Shown here piece by piece: positions 37,001 through 46,000 of a stretch of DNA of 64,000 nt. Numbering within the stretch: the first letter of the stretch is position 1; each line of letters starts with the position of its first letter. Position numbers and translations under genes: made by a program. Under the pieces are notes generated by a model that ran no database searches, had not been told where the DNA came from, and saw only the letters and a list, made by a program, of their open reading frames with translations. The DNA lies in the NCBI RefSeq assembly GCF_004210375.1, contig NC_134828.1, positions 25,102,400 to 25,166,399 on the forward strand. Reading direction: 5' to 3'. This DNA is from Tachypleus tridentatus (Eukaryota; Arthropoda; Merostomata; Xiphosura; Limulidae).

Positions 37001-40000
37001 ATAAAATTCATAGATGTCTAAATTCAATTAACTTCCAAATTAAAAACTCCAACTATTTAAAATTGTAATACGTAACACAATAAATCGGAGACTCGTCCGA
37101 GATACGTTATAATATGCAACAATATGATCTCTCTTGTACAAGTACATTTCTGAAAATTTCCATTATGTTCTTTCAGAGTTCCCCAGCGGCTCAGCGGTAA
37201 CTTGAAACCTTAAAAACAGGGTTTAGATTCCCGTGGTTGGCACTGCACCGACAGCCCATCGTATCGCTTTTTTTTTGACACAAGAAAAACAAAGAAACCA
37301 GTATTTTTGGAATATGTATACATAATCATATATATACAACTTACTTCCAAACTGTATAAAGGGATTGACTGTTATTCTTATAACCCACCCGCAGGTTAAA
37401 GTGCAGAAAATATTTTACAATATCGCCAGTTCTGAAATTCAGCGCAGATAACCCTCGTGAAGTTTGGCACGAAATTCAAACCAAACCGAAATTTAGAACT
37501 CCGTCACAGAACAACTACGCCCCCCCCCTTCCGTTAATTTAAAGAAAAGAACAAAAAGTAAAAAGTTTCATAACGAAGGTTAATTCAATTACAACAACAA
37601 AGAGGATTGGCTACCTATATGGCTACTAGTTCTATGGAATAATATGCGTACCTCACGGACTCGTTGGATATTTGAAAAGATCCTTTGTCTGAACAATACT
37701 CAGAGGAACTTTCCGTATTGAGTGGACAATTTTCTGATCCTTTAACAGTAGGGGGATTTTTAACTTCTTTTATAACACTAACGCTATCCGGGCTAGTCTT
37801 GGCTGTGGTCCCCAAATCGACAGAATCTACAACATTCGTTCTTTCACAGGGCTTTTTTGAAAGGTTTGCGTTGAATATCTGTTGTTCTTTTTCAATATTT
37901 CCTCTGACCGATAAATTCTTCCTCGGCAAAGGAGGTACACTGTTGTTGATTACCTGTTGCTGCTGTTGTACATCTTCCAACTGTTTACTACTCGAAATTT
38001 TTCTTGGTAAAGAGGGCGCTTTATTTTCCGATGTCTGAAATTTGACCACAACCCCTCTCTCTACACTCAAAGAGGTCTTCAGGGGCAAAGAAGGAGCCGC
38101 AGTGGGTTGATCCACGTTGTTATTTACACCGAGTAAACTATCAGAAGATTTCCTGGTCAGGAAAGGAACAGTATCACAAGATGTCTGTTTGTCCTCTCCG
38201 ACTGTGCTATTGGAAGATTTTTTAGGGAGAGACGGAAGGTTGGAGTAGGTTACGCACGAGTTTTGTTCAACCACGTGTCTTGTCACATTATCAAGAGGAG
38301 GTCTGGATAATAAGGCGATACGTCCGTTTTCAAGTTTTTCTTCGCTAGAGGTTGCTTCTTCCGTGCCTGTTGAAGGTTTCCTGGATAAAGAAAATGAATG
38401 GATCACCGCTTGGTTACCTTCCTTTGTCGAATTCCACGAAGCTCTGTTTTTACATGTATTAGACGTCCAGCTCTCCCTGGGGCTGCTGTCGCAAGACCGA
38501 CTTTTTCTAATACTACCTCTCGGTGCCCCAGTTTTATTTCGATGACCTAGATAGAAAAAAAAATGAAAATTATATCGGTCATTTTGATACACATACTTTT
38601 GGTTCTCTTGACCTCACACTGAACGTAAAAAAACTCAGTTTAAGCAGTTTAGGAGTTTAAAAAAATCAAAACCTTCGGAACAATGTTGGTTTTAAAAAGT
38701 TAGATTTAAAAAAAATGTTCGTTTGTTGAGAGAAATAATACTGAGACTAAATAAGCCTGGAACAACCTGGTGGAAGCAAGTTCGAATGCCGTCACCGAAC
38801 ATGCACGCCCTTTCAGCTTTCGGGACATTATTACGTTAAAATCAATCCAACTTTTCTTTAGTAAAAAAAAAAAAAAAACAGCCCAAAGAATTAGCTAGCC
38901 ATCCCTAATTTAGCAATGGAAGACCTACAGGGAAGGCAACTAGTCATTACAATCTACCGCCAGCTCTTGGGCTATTCTTTTACAAACGAATAGTGGGATT
39001 GAACGTAACATTATAACGCTCCCACAGCTGAAAAGGTGAGCATGTTTGTTGCGACGGGGTTTCGAATCCGCGACCCTCAGATTACGATTCAAGCGCCACA
39101 ACCATTTGGCTACGCCGGGCCTAGCAGTTTGTGGTTAATATTCGTCTCCTTTCTATACTAGCGCTTTTAAATCATGGATGATTAACTCAGGTTATTGTCG
39201 TGAAACTTTTCGCGATACTTGAAAAAATAATAATAAAAAAATTGAAAGCGTGTGTAATCTTTAACTTGAAGGGCTATTCACAGCTGTTCTTTAGGAGGTA
39301 CTTTAAGAAACTCAAAACCTTTTTAAAACATATTGTAATGTCTTCACGTAACTAAGCGCTTCTTCTTGACGTACTGTATTTTTCGTTCAATCACAATAAT
39401 TACCATTTACGTTGTATTGCTTCTCCGAAAGGGGGCTGAAGGCTGCCTGGAAAAGACATCTGTTTTAATCACTTCTACCATTATACATTAGTAGTAATAG
39501 TGGTGGTAGTTGTCTGTGTTGGTCAGTCAGCCAGTAGACACTAAAATAACGTTACATAAAGGACGCTTAACGTTGCGATTTGTCCTGTCGTGAAATCAAT
39601 ACAATGTGCGCGCGCCATCAATCACGAGAACTGTGCTCTCTGTAGGCTACAACGCAGCGTGACTTATGAACTTCAAAAGCAAGAAATAAAAGTATTTTTA
39701 ATATTCATTTTGGTTGTATTTACTCTTTGAACAGAATGTTTTCGGGTGCCTGCGGAAAGTACATCTAGTTATTGAAAATTATTCTAACACCCAACGTATC
39801 TGCTGAGCCCATCAAGGGGAATCGAACCATTGATTTTAGCGTTGTAAATCCGTAGAATTACCGCTGTACTAGCGGGGTCTGTAATCATCGACGACGTACA
39901 GCTAAACTTAGCGAGTTTAAAACTATCCCATGTGTTGTTCCTTATATTAACACTTAAAAATACAATAGATGCAAAGTTTGGTACTGCAGCCATAAACACA

Positions 40001-43000
40001 AAACACAGAGATTTATACTGCATCTATAGTTTCTACACACGGATATAAGTACTGTATCCATGTTTACCAAATATAGAGCTGAATACTATATTTATAGCTA
40101 CTAAACACAGAGATAAATGTCGTATCTACAGTTTTTAAATACAGAGTTACAAACTATATATCTAACTTCTTAACACAGAACTCAAATTATATCTGTAGTC
40201 TCTAAGCAACACGAAATAAATGCTTTAAATATCATGAACCACAGTAGTGGTTCATAATAGGAATCGCCTATTTGATTTTCTTTATCATAATCTAATATTG
40301 TTCCGCCAGTTTACAACAAATATTGATTCGAGTGTTGTATTAAATCCTCGTAATGTTACTAAATGCACCATTGCACATTATGTAGTGTAGTTTAAGTTTA
40401 TTTGAGTATTTATCAAATAACAGAGGTTGTAGAACTAACCATTAACACCCAATCGTTTTAATGTGCACTTCTGGTTTATATGGAGTCTCGTAATCTACTA
40501 CATGCATACGTATATAGCTACGAGCAGGCCGTGAATGTAATTTAATGTTTATATGGTAAACATGATGCACGTACCATAGCGATTATTAATTTACTGTTGC
40601 AACTGTACTGGTATTACGTATCATTTTGTTTATGTTTATGGTTTCTACCTTTTCGAACAGGACCACTTTTTCTTTTCTTTTTTAATCACTGCATGACTGA
40701 TTTCGTCCCTATTACACGAACGTCTGTCTCCTACAAAAGAAATATTTAAGCCATAGTTTAAGAGATAACATCAAGCTCAGTTTCGAGCACCGGATCGATA
40801 ATCACGGTAATGGCTGATTGTAAGTGTAACATTACAGCCAGTACTTCGTTATTGAAAAACTTATAAACATTGTGAACAGAGTAGCCATCCTTGAAGCTAA
40901 TTACAGGGAAAGGCGAGAATCGTGCAAGCAGGAGATGGGAAAGTGAGGGGAAAATTTTGTAGTTATATATTTTACCAAGAAAAACATTAGTTTTAGGTAA
41001 AACATGCGGCAGTAACGACTCAGGTTGTAGAATCATCACGACCAAATCTCCGAAGATATTTTTGTCCAGCTTGGGCATCAAAATGGGTAAAACAAAATAT
41101 GCGACATAGCTAACTACTTAACGAAAATTTACTGTACAAAGTTTATCAGCGTTATAAGTGTAACTGCCAGTTTTCATTTCCTTCCTTTAAATCGCACGCT
41201 CATTCCTTTTTTCTGAGCACCTTTTTGTTGTTGGATATCATGACCTTTTGTCTATATAAACCAACAAAACACAAGAAGTGTTTTAAAAAAATTTGAAAGT
41301 GATAATCGATAGTATTCAATAAGATCGCAAACCTGCTATCCGGTACAGTCCTATACTTCACAGAACAAGCAAAGTTATTTAGAAATGTGTGTGTAGTCTT
41401 CCTCTTTAAAATAGTGCTGATAACTTACTTTATAATAACGCCACGGAATCTAGATTATCAGTTTTTTGTCATCGTCAGCATGCATTCGGTACATCCTTAT
41501 CAAGAATCATTCTTTATTTACGCTAATTGCTTAAGATAATATCACATGACAATAAACTCTTTTTATTAGGAAGAATTTCATAAAACTTGGCAAATCTGTA
41601 CCTAAGAGTTGACAATGAATAATAATCATCTACCCGCATGATTATTTTGAAAATTTGAGCTAGAAACTGCTAACTTAGTTTACTTGACTTAACCGATACT
41701 GAAATCTGATATGTGAAATAACAGTCCAGTGGAGCACATCCAGAGAAAATATGCATTAGTTTGGATTATCACAGTCGAAGCTACAGCAAGTTGAAAATTG
41801 CTCAATTGTCTCTCCTGTTTATTATACATGCAGGTTGTTTTACCCACAAGACACACTATCGCTTGTCTTAATTTGATATTTTCGTCGCAACAACACAACA
41901 GTGCAGATGATCAAATATTAAGTTGCCACATTTTCATTACGAAATATTTAAAATATAATAAAATGTTTAACCCATACTTTTAAATCTTACATTGTTTTAT
42001 ATTTACTGACGTCAGAAATATTATTTTATCTTCATCTCACCAAACATGCTCGCCCCCTTTTAACCGTGGGGCGTTATAAAGTTATGGTCAATCCCACTAT
42101 TCGTTGGTAAAAGTGTAGCCCAAGAGATGGCGGTGGGTGATGATGACTAGCTCCCTTCCCTCTAGTCTTACACTGCTAAATTAGGAATGGCTAGCGCAGA
42201 TAGATTTCATGTAGCTTTGCGCGAAATTACCATGACAACGAAATTTTTTATCGATGTGCTGGAACATTTCTTTTTCGTGCATAATTTATGAACAGTTCAA
42301 TGTAACTTTTTATACCAAGATGGTTGAAATAATTATTCGCTTTTATTCTTAAAGTTATATATACACCTGTACTTTGTGTTGAGATTCTTGGAGCTGGTTA
42401 TACAAGTAACTCGTACCTATGATGTTTTTGATTCCTTGACATCAGGAAGGTTTTTCGTGTAGAACTATGTCGTGCGTCCGTTACGCTAAACTTACATTAA
42501 ACGTTCGAATACTATATTTATGTAACTTACGTCGCTAAATTCAGAATTGTGCTTTTTGACGCGTGATATACATGGGGTTCCGAAATTGGGGCCCACACGA
42601 ATGTGTTAAAGGGGAAGTTACGAAAACACAAAACATATAAAACTTAGATATTCAGTTTCTGTAGATCCATGGGGTGAGGGCTAGAGACAGAGAGAGGGGC
42701 GTTTGGGGGACTTTGGCTGAGAAAGTTTAGGGGGCCCCTAGTGCGAGTTACATAACAGATGAGACTGATTCAGAGAGATAGTATAAAAATAATTTAACTT
42801 ATAATTCTACAGTTCTAAACCTTATAAAAGCTTCCAGTTATTATTGTTAATATAAAGGTTCAGAAGCATTTGTTGAAACAAACGTTTGTATTTTCGCGAG
42901 TGGGATCAAGGAGGACTGTCCAGTTCCTGTACCATCCTGGCTGACCAGAATATTATATGAATCTACAAATAGAAACGTAAATCATTTAGCGAGTTAAGCT

Positions 43001-46000
43001 ACGTTAATAATACTACAGTATTAAACAGCTGCAAGCAAAACGTAAAAAACTTTTAACAGACTTGAAAACCAGTGGGTTTTTTTTATATTAGTGTGATGAT
43101 TAAATTACATCAATGTAATAAATGAAACTGGAGAGTGCTATGTTTCAAGAGCAGATAAATTAGACCAAAATTAAAAAAAAAAAACATTTTTATTTCTTGC
43201 TTTTGAAGTTCACATGTTGTTGCGTTGTAACCTACAGAGTACATAATTCTTCTCATGATTGATGGCACGCGCACGTTTTACTGACGTCACGACAGTAGAA
43301 ATAGCAAAATTAAGCATCCTTTATGCGAGGTCATTTTAGTGTCTACTGACTGACTGACAACAGCTACTACCATTATTAGTATTACTAATGTATAATGGTA
43401 CGAGTGGTTAAAACAGATGTGTCCTTCTGGCAGCCTTCGACCCCCTTTCGGGAAAATTAGTTATGAATTCTCAATAAGTTAGGCCTACGAAAATACTGGC
43501 ATACTAATCAGTGATGTCGAGAAAACCCACTTGTAAAGAAATATATATACGTAAAAACGGCTCGTTTGGGTTGAGAAAAGTTTTTACGTAGAGGAGCGAA
43601 CAATGTTTCGACCTTCTTCGGTCATCGTTGTCTTTGTGAACCTGACAATGACCGAAGAAGGTCAAAACGTTGTTCACTCCTCTACGTAAAAACATTTCTC
43701 AACCCAAACGAGCCATTTTTACATATATATTGGCATACTAGTTTCAAATTCAAAGATCAAGGTTATGTACTTCAAAAATTTCATGCGCAATACAGTGTGC
43801 GTAAACAAGTATATATATGTTCATATGTAAAGATATAAACTAATGTATCACAAATTATCTGAATATATACTTACGTAGCATAGCAACAGAAACGGCTGAC
43901 TGAACAGTGAAACAATAATAAATCAGAACTGGAATGTTCAATTGATCAAAATTAGTTTATTTCTTACAAAAGTTTGTTTCCTTAGATGTATATCGACACT
44001 TAACATCTGTTTTTGTATTAATCTGAGTAAAAATATGATATTTTGTCGTTGTTTTTATGGGAAAGATTGTGATACGTTAACCGTGATTTACTTATGAATT
44101 TTATTACATTTATTTGCAAGTAACATTGAGTAATGTGGGTGTTTCAATACAAGTGATATTGCTGTATAGATTGGTATTTGTAGTAGAAATCTGTTAAAAA
44201 GTACTGTGTCAGTTTATTGCACACTTGGTTGTCAGAATATGTTTTTGATCATATTGCTACTTATGTTGATAATTCTACTAGGAATATGTTAATCCCTGTG
44301 TCAGTTATCAAACGTGCAGCTTAAATGTAAGAGTTGAAATCTGTCATCTCCCTTAAACAGTGAGCACAATATAAGCGATGAATTGGTTATAAATATCACG
44401 TTACAGTCAATTATCATAATACGTAGTTCTCGTCCGCCCAGAAAATGCGCGCGCATCTTACTATCTAAATGCGCATGCGCCAACAAAATTTCAACTGAAG
44501 TGGGCAAAAGGAAGAAGTATAACTTCAGATATTTTGTGCAACACATGAAAGTTTTGAGAAAGCACTAATTTTAAGTCGAAAAATAACATTATAAGTTTAT
44601 TTACTTTTAATAATAAGCGTAGTAGAAATGTATCTCGGAACGACTGGCATAGGTATTAACACTTTTATTGATAAGCAGATTTCGACCTTCCTAGGTCATC
44701 TTCAGATTAACCTGAAGATCAATAAAAGTGTTGATACCCATACCAGCCGTTCTGAGATGCATCTTCATTCCAAGTAGGTTTCTCGTCATCAAGAAGCAGA
44801 GTAGAGTTTAGGCCTAACTAAAGTAAAGCAATAAATGTACAAAAAAATTACTGTGTTCATTTCTCTCTGTTTCTCGTATAGACCGTATTAAATAAAAGTT
44901 TAATTAATGTTAGGTCTAAGGCAAATGGTCTTGGATATTTCAGTGTATACGATTAGAATTATTATGTACTATTCTAGAAGTCCTGTACTTAAGGAGTACT
45001 GTTGTGATAAGGACAGTAACTTGACCACAAAAAATTTAAGGGTGTCTGCTAGTCAAATATAAAACTTCCAATAAAAGTTATTAAATTGTGTTGAAAAAAA
45101 CAAACAAATCTTACCTTTTTCATACTTATCACGGAGAATGACCAGAGATGTGGCAATGATAGCTCGGTGAGAGCCATTTTTTATTCCAAGGTCCTTTAAG
45201 TCACGCTCTGACAATGACAGCATCTCCTACACGAAAAGACAGTACATGAATTTCATAAAACTTTTATTGGTGTTTTGTTGTTTTTTTCAGTTTGAAACTG
45301 GTATATAAATTACAGAAAAATATTTTTTTTCGAATACAGTAAAAACTACACTAGGATTATCTGTGCTAGCCACTTCTAATTTTTAAAGAGATAAAAGTGA
45401 AAGAGAGGTAGACAGTCCACACCACACACTACTGCGGTAATCGAATAGTGAGATTTGACCGTCACTCTTATAACGCAATTTTGGCCCAAATTGCAGAGAG
45501 CGAATATTGCGCATGTCTAGGGTGAGAGAATAAAAACGAAATTCACGAGCTGAATTAACTTTGTGTATAAATACAGCACTTCGACAGAAACAAAATATTT
45601 ATTTAGTTACTTTAATGTACTTCTCTTTACATACGTGTATGTGTGTATACACATACACAAATAGACGGCTTTACTTACAATTAAACTACCACGTGACATA
45701 GCCAAGATTCAAACTACGTCATCAGTCTTTTACAGGATACTAGTAATTACTACACAGAAGTGTTCTGAAGTCCCGTCCCTCTGAACACTTTGAACGAAAC
45801 TAGGCGTTTTAACATCAACTGTAAGGAAGTAACTGAATACTTAATATACAACGAATTTACGTCAGCGGTGTGAACGTACATTCTTTCAGATACGATTTAT
45901 GTATCAGCACTGATTTACACTAGTTTAAGGTATATTTCAACTTCATACTTCTTAATCAGTGTTCATCGGAGAGTGACTGGCCTATTGATTTCTTTCGACC

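Noticed and set aside
37685-38038. + strand open frame of 117 codons
   Set aside because: Antisense shadow of NSP exon 4.
40758-41081. 107-codon open frame on the - strand in NSP intron 3
   Set aside because: No recognisable family, no convincing splice sites, and the exons on either side already join in phase.
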